Shown one piece after another: positions 17,221-24,727 of a stretch of 64,000 bases of DNA. Below the pieces are notes generated by a model, which saw nothing but the letters and a program-made list of their open reading frames with translations, was not told the origin of the DNA and did no database searches. This DNA is from Brevibacterium iodinum ATCC 49514 (GTDB lineage: Bacteria; Actinomycetota; Actinomycetes; Actinomycetales; Brevibacteriaceae). The translations under genes and the position numbers were made by a program. How positions within the stretch are numbered: the first letter of the stretch is position 1; each line of letters opens with the position of its first letter. The stretch spans positions 62,001-126,000 of the forward strand of contig NZ_FXYX01000005.1 in the NCBI RefSeq assembly GCF_900169265.1, in the 5' to 3' direction.

Positions 17221-18759
17221 TCAGACGTCCTTCGGAACCTGACCGGCCAGGGAATCGTTCTGACCGGTGAGCATGTGTGCTGGGATCGCGCCGATCTTGT
17301 CGGTCTCCTTCAGCGCTTCGAGGACGTGGGCCGGCACCGGATGCGAACGCTGGGTGGCCAGGGAGACGAGGATGAGGGCCAACGTCGAGCACACGATGCC
17401 TACTCCCATCGGGTCGACTCCGGTGACGTCGACGAGTCCCGTCAGCTGCCACACGACCGACGACACGGTGCCGGCGATCATCGACCAGATGGCTCCGGGG
17501 ACGTTCGCCTTCTTCCACCAGGCGGCGGCGATGTAGACGGGGACGAACGCGGCACCGAGCACCGTTGTCGAGAAGATGACCACCTCGGCGACGGCCGGCG
17601 GATCGTTCACGGCGACGAAGTAGCCGATCATCGCCAACACGAGGACGGTGAACCGGGAGACCCAGACGGACTGCTGGTCGGACATATCCTTCTTGAAGAA
17701 GCGTTGGAACAGATCCTGGCTGGCGATCGTGCCCGACTGCAGCAGCAGAGCGTCGGCTGTGGACATGATCGCAGCCATGATTCCGGCCATGACGATGCCC
17801 ACGGCGAAGTTCGGCAGCACAGTGTCTGCGACTTCGAAGACCGCGAGCTCCGGATTGTCCAGAGTCGGCAGCAGGATGAGCGCCATGATGCCGACGATGT
17901 AGGGAGCCGGGATGAACAGCAGGTTGAAGCCGGTGGCGTAGAGGCTGGCGCGCCTGGCCACCGAGGGCCGCTTCATCGCCATATGGCTGACGTTGACATG
18001 CGGCCAGCCCATATAGCCGATGGAGAAGACGAGGACGGCGCCGACGATGACGCCCCATTGGACGGATTCGATCCCGTCCGGGCCCCACATAGTCAGCAGG
18101 TTCGGGTTGATCTGCCCGACCGCCTCGTTGCCGGCTGTCCACCCGCCCACGGCCTGCAGACATCCGATGAGGATCCACACCATGCCGATGAGCATGATGA
18201 TCGCCTGCACGAAGTCGGTGTAGGCCACAGCGAGGTAGCCGCCGAGGAAGGTGTAGAAGACGATGACGCCGACGGCGATGAGCAGCGCCCAGGCATACGG
18301 GATGCCGGTGACCATCTCGAGTCCGCGCCCGCCGGCGATGAACTGACTCATCACGTAGAAGAAGATGCAGAACAGAGCGACCGGTGCGGCGATCGCGCGG
18401 ATCCACTTCGACGGATACCGATGTTCGAGGTATTCGATCGAGGTGAGTGACCCGAGGATCTGGGAGAGCTTGCGCATCCGCCGACCCAGGATCGAGAGGT
18501 TGAGGACACCGCCGCCGATGTAGCCCATCGCGTACCACAGAGAGAAGTAGCCCTTCGTATACGCCAGCGATCCCGCACCGAGGAACATGTACCCCGACAT
18601 CGACGACGACTGCAGGCGCAGAGCCGTGACCGCAGCGCCCAGGCTGCGACCGCCGAGCAGGTAGCCCTCACTGCCCTTCGACCCGATCTTCAGCGTCCAC
18701 ACGCCGATTCCGGCCATGGCGATGAAGTAGATGACGAGGAACCACGTTTCGATGTTCAT
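17221..18759 (-). CDS. Sodium:solute symporter (SSS family)
   Basis: 512-aa symporter with about 13 membrane segments. Family hallmarks include the N-terminal GSKGSEGYLLGGRSLG, LQSSSMSGYMFLGAGSLAY and GIMAAIMSTADALLLQSGTI (about residues 325-345), the last matching the Na+-site helix of PutP/PanF relatives. The substrate (amino acid, monocarboxylate, pantothenate or other) cannot be assigned. The ATG at 18759 overlaps the stop of the small upstream gene by 4 bp (ATGA); an in-frame opening extends far upstream, but only through degraded sequence. Operon order is small membrane protein, symporter, unknown protein. Confidence 0.9.
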   Translation of the reverse strand: MNIETWFLVIYFIAMAGIGVWTLKIGSKGSEGYLLGGRSLGAAVTALRLQSSSMSGYMFLGAGSLAYTKGYFSLWYAMGYIGGGVLNLSILGRRMRKLSQILGSLTSIEYLEHRYPSKWIRAIAAPVALFCIFFYVMSQFIAGGRGLEMVTGIPYAWALLIAVGVIVFYTFLGGYLAVAYTDFVQAIIMLIGMVWILIGCLQAVGGWTAGNEAVGQINPNLLTMWGPDGIESVQWGVIVGAVLVFSIGYMGWPHVNVSHMAMKRPSVARRASLYATGFNLLFIPAPYIVGIMALILLPTLDNPELAVFEVADTVLPNFAVGIVMAGIMAAIMSTADALLLQSGTIASQDLFQRFFKKDMSDQQSVWVSRFTVLVLAMIGYFVAVNDPPAVAEVVIFSTTVLGAAFVPVYIAAAWWKKANVPGAIWSMIAGTVSSVVWQLTGLVDVTGVDPMGVGIVCSTLALILVSLATQRSHPVPAHVLEALKETDKIGAIPAHMLTGQNDSLAGQVPKDV

Positions 18760-18971
18760 GCCGCTCCCCCGTTTCCATTCGCCGAGGCGGCCCCGCCGTC
18801 TCGTCCGTCCGCTCCGTTCGCGGTTCTCGCCAGGGCCTGATCCTCGGCCACGTCCTCGGCCTTCCATCCGCGGGAGAGGAAGACGAAGACGAGGGTGTAG
18901 ATCACCCAGATCGCAGGGATGCCGACAATGATGACGACCGTCGCCGTCGGGAGACCGAACACGTTGACCAC
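18756..18971 (-). CDS. Small single-span membrane protein, probable symporter partner
   Basis: 71 aa: one hydrophobic helix at about residues 8-33 (ATVVIIVGIPAIWVIYTLVF), then FLSRGWKAEDVAEDQ and a low-complexity Ala/Gly/Asn tail. Short one- or two-helix proteins coupled upstream of SSS symporters are known (YhdT with PanF, YjcH with ActP), and the ATGA overlap here fits that pattern. GTG at 18971 has only a weak GAGG directly before it. A GCCGAGGCGG word lies in the tail region. The call as a partner subunit rests on position; the family is not certain. Confidence 0.7.
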   Translation of the reverse strand: MVNVFGLPTATVVIIVGIPAIWVIYTLVFVFLSRGWKAEDVAEDQALARTANGADGRDGGAASANGNGGAA

Positions 18972-19127
18972 CTCGTTGTGATGCAGGAATGCAGATGATG
19001 TGAGTGAGATTACAAGTTATCGCGAGAAGCCTGAGACTGCCGCGGCGAGTTCGCATGGTGGGACGCGGGACACGACTGTATGACCGGGCTGTTGGCCCGA
19101 ACTGCCTGTCCGTTCCGCAGCGCGGCC

Positions 19128-19480
19128 TCACTCGACGGTGAACTGGCGCGCGTGGAGTCCCGTCGCGGCACCCGGAATGGCGGGCCGGCGTTTCGAGGCC
19201 TGCACGTTTCCGTCCTGATCGAACGCGGGGCGCGCTGACCGTATGCGTGCCCGCGCTCAGCCCCGTGTGCTCGCATCGCCACTGCCGCCACGTATCGGCA
19301 GTGAGTTCTTCGCTGAGTTCCGCTTCCGCCCAGTCGCCGTTGCCGATGCGCACCTGCACCTTCTCGACGTGCTGCGCCCACGCCATGTCTGCGGTGACGA
19401 CCCGGGCGTCGCTCTTGGGCGGGACAGCGGCCCCGGGGCGGGGCACGTCGATGCGCGAGGCCACCAGCACGTCATCGGAG
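19128..19480 (-). pseudogene. Remnant of a sulfite-oxidase-like molybdopterin oxidoreductase (C-terminal domain)
   Basis: Translation of the minus strand gives the Mo-cofactor oxidoreductase dimerisation domain: ASRIDVPRPGAAVPP, MAWAQHVEKVQVRIGNGDW and ELTADTWRQWRCEHTGL, then THTVSA. At a run of four G at 19227-19230 the frame is lost. Shifting by one base restores AFDQDGNVQASKRRP and a tail ending in HARQFTVE with a stop at 19128. The whole catalytic and cofactor-binding part upstream is absent, so this is a truncated, frameshifted remnant rather than a gene. The interval 18972-19127 holds the symporter promoter region; I see no gene there. Confidence 0.75.
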
Positions 19481-19591
19481 CTAGAGAGCACCATGTTCGC
19501 AACCGAGTGCAGTTCGCCCGTGCCAGCAGGTCTCGGATCGACGGCCACATGCGCTGAAGGCTCCCCGCCGTGTCCTCCTCTCCCCCGATGC

Positions 19592-19918
19592 TCAGGCCAG
19601 GTTTCGACGCAAGCGCACGGCCGCCTCGGTGAGGGTGCTGATGCGGTGCTCACGATCGGATTCGGGTAGCGCCCGAGCCGAACGCAGTCCGTGTTCGAGG
19701 AGCACGACGACCTGGTCCGCGAGGGTCTGATCTCCGAGTTCGGGGACCGGCCGGTCCTCGGAGCCGATGGCAGAGAACTCGGCCAGGGCCTCACGGATGG
19801 CTGCACGTCTGCTCGGTGACGGTGGGGCCGCCTCGTCGAGTTGGGCAGTGGTCAGAGAGATGATACGGACGCGCAGGCGGCGCATCTCGGTCTCGAGTTC
19901 CGCCGCTGCCGTGGTCAT
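19592..19918 (-). CDS. Uncharacterised small helical protein
   Basis: 108 aa, not recognised. Predicted mainly alpha-helical and charged (ELETEMRRLRVRIISLTTAQ; RRAAIREALAEFSAIG; EHRISTLTEAAVRLRRNLA), with no signal peptide or membrane span. GAGGA lies about 14 nt before the ATG at 19918, a rather long spacing, so the start is uncertain. It sits between two pseudogene fragments and could itself be a leftover, but the reading frame is intact and its codon third positions are GC-rich as in neighbouring genes. Confidence 0.5.
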   Translation of the reverse strand: MTTAAAELETEMRRLRVRIISLTTAQLDEAAPPSPSRRAAIREALAEFSAIGSEDRPVPELGDQTLADQVVVLLEHGLRSARALPESDREHRISTLTEAAVRLRRNLA

Positions 19919-19971
19919 GGACTCATAATAGTCCTCTTCGATGGGAACAGCGGCGGAACCTCAGACGATGA

Positions 19972-20370
19972 TCAGGTGTCGGCCACCCAGACGGTCACGG
20001 TCTCCTGATAGGTGTCCAGGGCTTCCGGGCCGTTGTCGCGGCCCCAGAATCCGGACTGTCGCAGTCCGCCGAATGGGGTGGCTTCGGTGCCTTCGCTGTA
20101 GACGTTGACCGCGAGGGTGCCCACGCGGATCCGGCTCGCCCACCACCGCATTTGGGCGATGTCCTCGCACCACACGCTCGAGGCCAGACCATAGGGTTCG
20201 CCGTTGATGAGTTCGACAGCGTCGTCGCGGCTGGTGCGTCGCAGCAGCTGGGTGACGGGGCCGAAGATCTCGCCGCGGCCGAGTTCGCTGTCATCGGGCA
20301 CGCCTTCGATGACGGTCGGCGGGTACCAGGTGCCGGTGTCGGGGGCGTCGGCACGGGTGTTGAGGACCGC
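19972..20370 (-). pseudogene. Truncated aldehyde dehydrogenase (C-terminal third)
   Basis: The C-terminal part of an NAD-dependent aldehyde dehydrogenase: TWYPPTVIEGVPDD, GRGEIFGPVTQLL, AVELINGEPYGLASSVW, RVGTLAVNVYSEG and TPFGGLRQSGFWGRDNG, ending at a normal stop at 19972. The EIFGP motif is intact, but the NAD-binding part and the catalytic Cys region are missing. Reading upstream in frame meets a TGA at about 20370, exactly where the inverted repeat 20372-20433 begins. It therefore looks like a gene cut by rearrangement at that repeat. An internal ATG at 20301 could give a 109-aa product, which would not be an active enzyme. Confidence 0.8.
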
Positions 20371-20371
20371 C

Positions 20372-20433
20372 GTTCAAGGCCGCGCGCGAATTTCGCATGG
20401 CGCACCTGCCCACATCCGCGCGCCGCCTTGAAC
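20372..20433. repeat. 62-bp imperfect inverted repeat at the truncation point of the aldehyde dehydrogenase
   Basis: The arm starting GTTCAAGGC (20372) with a GCGCGCG core pairs with the arm ending in GCCTTGAAC (20433), leaving a loop of about 25 nt. About 17 of 18-19 positions pair, with one gap. There is no T-run on either side and no gene to terminate in the usual position. It could be a REP/MITE-like palindrome or a recombination scar. Confidence 0.7.
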
Positions 20434-20464
20434 GACAGACATCGACCTCGGGAACGGCCGCCTC

Positions 20465-20504
20465 GGCGAGGGGTCCTGCCCACCTTGGCGAGGTCCTGCC
20501 CACC
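20465..20504. repeat. Two tandem copies of an 18-20 bp repeat
   Basis: GGCGAGGGGTCCTGCCCACC at 20465-20484 and GGCGAGGTCCTGCCCACC at 20487-20504 differ only by two extra G. No reading frame of known type covers them. They lie next to the 62-bp inverted repeat in the same non-coding stretch. Confidence 0.7.
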
Positions 20505-20522
20505 CCGACCCAGCGGGGACGA

Positions 20523-20560
20523 CGAAGGGCGGACTCCCCTACTCGGGGATCCGCCCTTCG
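20523..20560 (-). terminator. Intrinsic-type terminator hairpin of the Bax-inhibitor-1 gene
   Basis: CGAAGGGCGGA (20523-20533) and TCCGCCCTTCG (20550-20560) form a perfect 11-bp stem. The enclosed sequence has a second CCCC/GGGG pairing. It lies 46 bp past the stop of the gene at 20606. Confidence 0.8.
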
Positions 20561-20605
20561 TTCAGCGCTCGAGCGCGACCCACTTGCGCGGGCCGGTCTC
20601 GTCTC

Positions 20606-21400
20606 TCAGTCTCTGAAGTAGGAGATGAGGCGCAGAATCTCGATGTAGAGCCACACGAGGGTGACCATGAGCGAGAAGGCGCACATCCAGGAGTACTTCT
20701 CCGGGATCTTGTGCTTGACGCCCTCTTCGATCATCTGGAAGTCCATGATCAGGGTCATCGCGGCGAGCACGGTGGCCACGATGCCGATGACGATTCCGAG
20801 CGGCATTCCGAAGATCTCGATGCTGCGGGCGCCGCCGGAGCCGGTGAACATGGCGAAGAAGAAATTGATGATCGAGAAGACCGCGTAGCCGCCGACGGCG
20901 ATCATCATGAACTTCATCATCTTGGAGCCGTAGCGCACACCCTTGAACTTGAACAGGGCGAGCATGACGCCGAAGACACTCAAGGTAGCGAGCACGGCCT
21001 GAACGACGATGCCCGGGTACATGGACTCGAAGATCCCGGAGATGCCGCCGAGGAAGACACCCTCGAACGCGGCGTAGCCGATGATGAGAGCCTTGCTCGG
21101 TTCCTTCTTGAATGCGTTGACGAGGCCGAGGACGAGCGCGATGAGCGCAGCAGGCAGAGCCAACATCGGCACGAGCCAGCCGACGACGGCACCTGCGAGG
21201 AGGATGGCGAAGAGCACACCGGTCTTCATCATCACATCGTCATAGGTCATCGCACGGTCGGCGACCTGGGGGCCTGCGTTGCGGTTCTCCGCTGCAGGCT
21301 GGTTGAACAGGTTGTTGAGCTCCTGATCGGACATGACCGGCTGGTTGCGTCCGGCCTGGGCGCCTTGGTTGATCGCCCGGTTCATCATGGGGTTACTCAC
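20606..21400 (-). CDS. Bax inhibitor-1/YccA-family membrane protein
   Basis: 264-aa membrane protein with seven predicted helices (about residues 60-260) after a Gln/Asn-rich cytoplasmic N-terminus (NRAINQGAQAGRNQPVMSDQ). Family features are ALIIGYAAFEGVFLGGISGIFE, LMIDFQ-type acidic residues near the sixth helix (LIMDFQMIEEG) and the WMCAFSLMVTLVWLYIEILRLI terminal region. The family (BaxI_1, calcium-leak/TMBIM-like fold) has no settled bacterial function. I chose the GTG at 21400 because AAGGA lies 9 nt upstream and it precedes the two ATGs in SNPMMN. Terminator at 20523-20560. Confidence 0.85.
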   Translation of the reverse strand: MSNPMMNRAINQGAQAGRNQPVMSDQELNNLFNQPAAENRNAGPQVADRAMTYDDVMMKTGVLFAILLAGAVVGWLVPMLALPAALIALVLGLVNAFKKEPSKALIIGYAAFEGVFLGGISGIFESMYPGIVVQAVLATLSVFGVMLALFKFKGVRYGSKMMKFMMIAVGGYAVFSIINFFFAMFTGSGGARSIEIFGMPLGIVIGIVATVLAAMTLIMDFQMIEEGVKHKIPEKYSWMCAFSLMVTLVWLYIEILRLISYFRD

Positions 21401-21431
21401 GGTCGAGATCCTTTCGATCTGAGTAGAATGT

Positions 21432-21451
21432 GCGCAGCCGGGAGGCTGCGC
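21432..21451. other. Hairpin between the abgT-like gene and the Bax-inhibitor-1 gene
   Basis: GCGCAGCC (21432-21439) pairs perfectly with GGCTGCGC (21444-21451) around a 4-nt loop. It could end the abgT transcript, whose stop is 155 bp away, or lie in the leader of the gene starting at 21400. Position alone does not decide. The rest of 21401-21605 shows no gene. Confidence 0.5.
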
Positions 21452-21605
21452 GAATGATCGTTCACGCTCACAGTCTAACCGGACGGTCTGGACGGGAACT
21501 GAGGATCCCGGCCAACAGCGTCCGACGTTGCACGATCGTGATGCTGTGGTGGACAACACCCGATCAAGCGCGAGAATTCCCGGATCGGCCCATCGGGTGA
21601 CCGGC

Positions 21606-23189
21606 TCAGCCCATCTGATAGTGAGTGGCCGCACCCGGTCCCCACGGAATTCCGGTGGCCCACCAGATGAAGAACAGCAGTCCCCAGAAGATGAACATGG
21701 CGAAGGACAGCGGGATCGTGAACGAGAGCACTGTGCCGATGCCGGCATCCTTCTTGTACCGCTGGATGAAGCCGAGGACGACGACGAAGTACGGGCTCAT
21801 CGGGGAGATGATGTTCGTCGTCGAGTCACCGATGCGGTAGAGGGCCTGGGTGGTCTCCGGGGAGATCGACAGCAGCATGAACATCGGCACGAGCACCGGC
21901 GCCATGAGCGTCCACAGTCCCGAACCCGAGGTGAGGAACAGTGCGCCCAGCGCCACGAGCAGCCATCCGCCGAGGAGGATGACGAACGGTCCGGTGTTGA
22001 GCGCCCCGAAGACCTCGGCACCCTTGATCGCCATGATCTCACCGAGGTGGGACATCTTGAACAGCGCGAGGAACTGGCTGGCCGCGAAGAACAGGACGAT
22101 GACCGGCACGAACGGCAGCAGCCCCTTGCCCATCATCTCCGGGATATCGGCGGTGTGCCTGATCGATCCGGTGGCGTAGCCGTAGACGATGCCGACGATG
22201 AAGAAGCCGAATCCGATGATCGCAGCGATTCCGGCCATCAGCCCCGATTCGGGACCGAATCCTCCGGCTTCGTCGCGGAGGAACGATCCGGCAGGCCAGG
22301 CGAGGGCGAACAGCACCGCCGCGCAGATGACGATGGTGACGACGGCGATGATGATCCCGCGCTTCTCGTGGGCCTCGAGGGCCATCTTGACGTCGAAGCT
22401 GTCCGGATCGTCGTCGGCCTCCTCGTCGAGTTCGATCTGGTCGGCGCGCTTGGACAGGACCAGCTCGGTCACCAGGGTCACCGCGGCTGCGACGACGAAC
22501 ATGGAGATGAAGTTGAAGTAGAAATTCGCGACCGGGCTGACCGAGTAGTCGGCGTCGATGATCTGTGCGGCCGAGGTCGACAGGCCGCCGAGGATCGTGT
22601 CGAGCGAGTTGACCATCGGAGCCGCCGAATAGCCTCCCGAGGTCGCGGCATAGGCGACGAGGCAGCCGAGCAGCGGATTGCGGCCGACGGCTTTGAACGC
22701 GAGTCCGCCGAGGGGAATCATGATCATGTAGGACGCATCGGAGGCGATCGACGAGGCGGTTCCGGCCAGGGCGACGATGAATGTGATCCACTTCGGCGAG
22801 GCCCCGGCGATGGTTCCGCGCAGCATCGCCGGAATCAGCCCTGACTGTTCGGCCACGGCCACGCCGATGAGCACGATGAGGACGAGTCCCAAAGGCGGGA
22901 AGGTGACGAAGTTGTTCGTGGCCCCCGCAACGATCTCACGCAGCGACTCGGTGGAGAAGAGGTTCGTCACCGTCACCTTCTCGTCCGTGGCCGGATTGAC
23001 GGCGTTGAGTCCGGTGGACGCGAAGATCGCCGAGAGGATCATGACGATGACAGCCAGCGAGAGGAACAGCCAGAACGGGTGAGGAAGCTTGTTGCCGGCC
23101 TTCTCGATGATGACGAGGACGCGCATCAGCCAGCTCAGCTCGGAACTGTCTTTCCTCTTATCTGCGGTCGCAGGTGTGGTGCTCGACAT
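21606..23189 (-). CDS. AbgT-family transporter (p-aminobenzoyl-glutamate type)
   Basis: 527-aa membrane protein with about 11-13 segments. AbgT-family blocks are visible: NKLPHPFWLFLSLAVIVM near the N-terminus, PPLGLVLIVLIGVAVAEQSGLI (about 98-120), SDASYMIMIPLGGLAFKAVGRNPL (about 150-175) and the C-terminal PALYRIGDSTTNIISPMSPYF-like block (about 445-465). E. coli AbgT imports p-aminobenzoyl-glutamate, while MtrF and YdaH act as antimetabolite efflux pumps; either direction is possible here. ATG at 23189 follows AAGGAGA. No abgAB hydrolase genes lie beside it. The upstream gap 23190-23489 holds its promoter region and the ino1 terminator, with no gene. Confidence 0.9.
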   Translation of the reverse strand: MSSTTPATADKRKDSSELSWLMRVLVIIEKAGNKLPHPFWLFLSLAVIVMILSAIFASTGLNAVNPATDEKVTVTNLFSTESLREIVAGATNNFVTFPPLGLVLIVLIGVAVAEQSGLIPAMLRGTIAGASPKWITFIVALAGTASSIASDASYMIMIPLGGLAFKAVGRNPLLGCLVAYAATSGGYSAAPMVNSLDTILGGLSTSAAQIIDADYSVSPVANFYFNFISMFVVAAAVTLVTELVLSKRADQIELDEEADDDPDSFDVKMALEAHEKRGIIIAVVTIVICAAVLFALAWPAGSFLRDEAGGFGPESGLMAGIAAIIGFGFFIVGIVYGYATGSIRHTADIPEMMGKGLLPFVPVIVLFFAASQFLALFKMSHLGEIMAIKGAEVFGALNTGPFVILLGGWLLVALGALFLTSGSGLWTLMAPVLVPMFMLLSISPETTQALYRIGDSTTNIISPMSPYFVVVLGFIQRYKKDAGIGTVLSFTIPLSFAMFIFWGLLFFIWWATGIPWGPGAATHYQMG

Positions 23190-23401
23190 CGGTTCTCCTT
23201 GGTCGGGGTGGCGCCGGCGAATGTGTTGAGCCGGATTTCGCTCATGTGAGAGCGATCACCTCAAGGTGCAAGTCTCATGGACAATCGGCGTTGTGTCGCG
23301 CGAATCTCATATTCCGGATATTCGGAGGTTGCCAGACTCACCTGTCCCCCGCCGAGGCGGTCGTGCGGTTCCGTTCACATCGACGTCGATGAATAGACCA
23401 G

Positions 23402-23433
23402 GGCGCCGACCGCAGGTATCTGCGATCGGCGCC
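23402..23433 (-). terminator. Terminator hairpin of the inositol-phosphate synthase gene
   Basis: A 14-bp stem of GGCGCCGACCGCAG (23402-23415) against CTGCGATCGGCGCC (23420-23433), with one mismatch and a 4-nt loop, lies 56 bp after the stop at 23490. Confidence 0.75.
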
Positions 23434-23489
23434 ACCTCAGCCGGCAGGCGACTCAGCACCTCAGATCAGGGTGGGCCGCCTCGGCGATA

Positions 23490-24575
23490 TCAGCGCTCGA
23501 GGTCGCCCCGGATGAACGCTTCGACGGCCTCGTGGGCGGCGTCGTCGTCCTGCTGCTCCGGCGGCGATTTCATGAAGTACGAGGAGGCGGAGATGAGGGC
23601 TCCGCCGATTCCGCGGTCGAGACCGATCTTCGCTGCCCGTACGGCGTCGATGATGACGCCGGCGGAGTTCGGCGAGTCCCACACCTCGAGCTTGTATTCC
23701 AGCGACACGGGGGCGTCGCCGAAGTTGCGGCCTTCGAGTCGAACGAAGGCCCACTTGCGGTCGTCGAGCCATTCGACGTAGTCGCTGGGTCCGATGTGGA
23801 CGTCGCGGTCGGACAGCTGGGCGGAGGTGTTCGAGGTGACGGCCTGAGTCTTCGAGATCTTCTTCGATTCGAGGCGCTGCCGCTCGAGCATGTTCTTGAA
23901 GTCCATGTTGCCGCCGACGTTGAGCTGGTAGGTCCGGTCGAGGACGACGCCGCGATCTTCGAACAGCTTCGCCATCACACGGTGGGTGATGGTCGCACCG
24001 ATCTGGGACTTGATGTCGTCGCCGACGATCGGGACACCTGCGGCACGGAATTTCTCGTCCCATTCCTTGGTGCCGGCGATGAACACGGGCAGGGCATTGA
24101 CGAAGGCGACCTTCGCGTCGATCGCGGCCTGAGCATAGAACTCGACGGCCTTCTGCGAACCGACGGGCAGGTAGCACACGAGCACATCCGCCTCGGCGTC
24201 CTTGAGGGCCTTGACCACGTCGACGGCCTCGCGGTCGGATTCGACGATCGTGTCGCGGTAGTACTCGCCGAGTCCGTCGAGGGTGGGTCCACGCAGGACC
24301 TCGATGCCGGTCGGCTCCACATCGGCGAGCTTGATGGTGTTGTTCTCGCTGGCGGTGATCGCCTCGGCGATGTCGACGCCGACCTTCTTGCCGTCGACGT
24401 CGAAGGCGGCAACGAAATCGATGTCACCGACGTGATAGTCCCCGAATTCCACGTGCATGAGGCCGGGAACCTTCGTCCCGGGCGACGCGTTCCGGTAGTA
24501 CTCCACGCCTTGGATCAGGGACGAGGCGCAGTTGCCCAATCCGGCAATCGCGACTCGAATCGATTTCGTTCCCAC
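23490..24575 (-). CDS. ino1: Myo-inositol-1-phosphate synthase
   Basis: 361-aa NAD-dependent enzyme converting glucose-6-phosphate to myo-inositol-3-phosphate, the entry step to phosphatidylinositol and mycothiol in actinobacteria. The Rossmann motif [16 protein letters not shown] is at about residues 8-23, with the bacterial/archaeal-type length. Other family blocks are [46 protein letters not shown] and [21 protein letters not shown] at 24575 is preceded by AAAGGAGAA. The region 24576-24727 carries its promoter; TTGACG at 24683-24688 (minus strand) is a possible -35. Confidence 0.95.
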   Translation of the reverse strand: MGTKSIRVAIAGLGNCASSLIQGVEYYRNASPGTKVPGLMHVEFGDYHVGDIDFVAAFDVDGKKVGVDIAEAITASENNTIKLADVEPTGIEVLRGPTLDGLGEYYRDTIVESDREAVDVVKALKDAEADVLVCYLPVGSQKAVEFYAQAAIDAKVAFVNALPVFIAGTKEWDEKFRAAGVPIVGDDIKSQIGATITHRVMAKLFEDRGVVLDRTYQLNVGGNMDFKNMLERQRLESKKISKTQAVTSNTSAQLSDRDVHIGPSDYVEWLDDRKWAFVRLEGRNFGDAPVSLEYKLEVWDSPNSAGVIIDAVRAAKIGLDRGIGGALISASSYFMKSPPEQQDDDAAHEAVEAFIRGDLER

Positions 24576-24727
24576 AATTCTCCTTTGTCTGTTTGGGTTT
24601 CACCGAGCGGCGGGAGTGTCCCACGCGGGCGGTTGGCCCTGTAGGGCTTCGCTTCGGCCCCAACTATCCATAATAATCTCCGCGTCAAAATACCGGACAC
24701 CGGCCTTCGAACGCGGCAGTGCTCATC

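Noticed and set aside
17104..18450. 448-codon frame antisense to the sodium:solute symporter
   Set aside because: His/Asp/Arg-rich shadow without domains; the symporter on the other strand is unambiguous.
18760..19806. N-terminal extension of the symporter frame
   Set aside because: Translation there is low-complexity or belongs to the molybdo-enzyme remnant; the ATG at 18759 with the ATGA overlap is the real start.
20372..20433. CRISPR repeat
   Set aside because: A single palindrome with no regularly spaced copies or cas genes.
23308..23322. ATATTCCGGATAT as a second LysR site like that at 5635
   Set aside because: The half-sites overlap differently and no regulator lies beside the abgT-like gene; similarity is too short.
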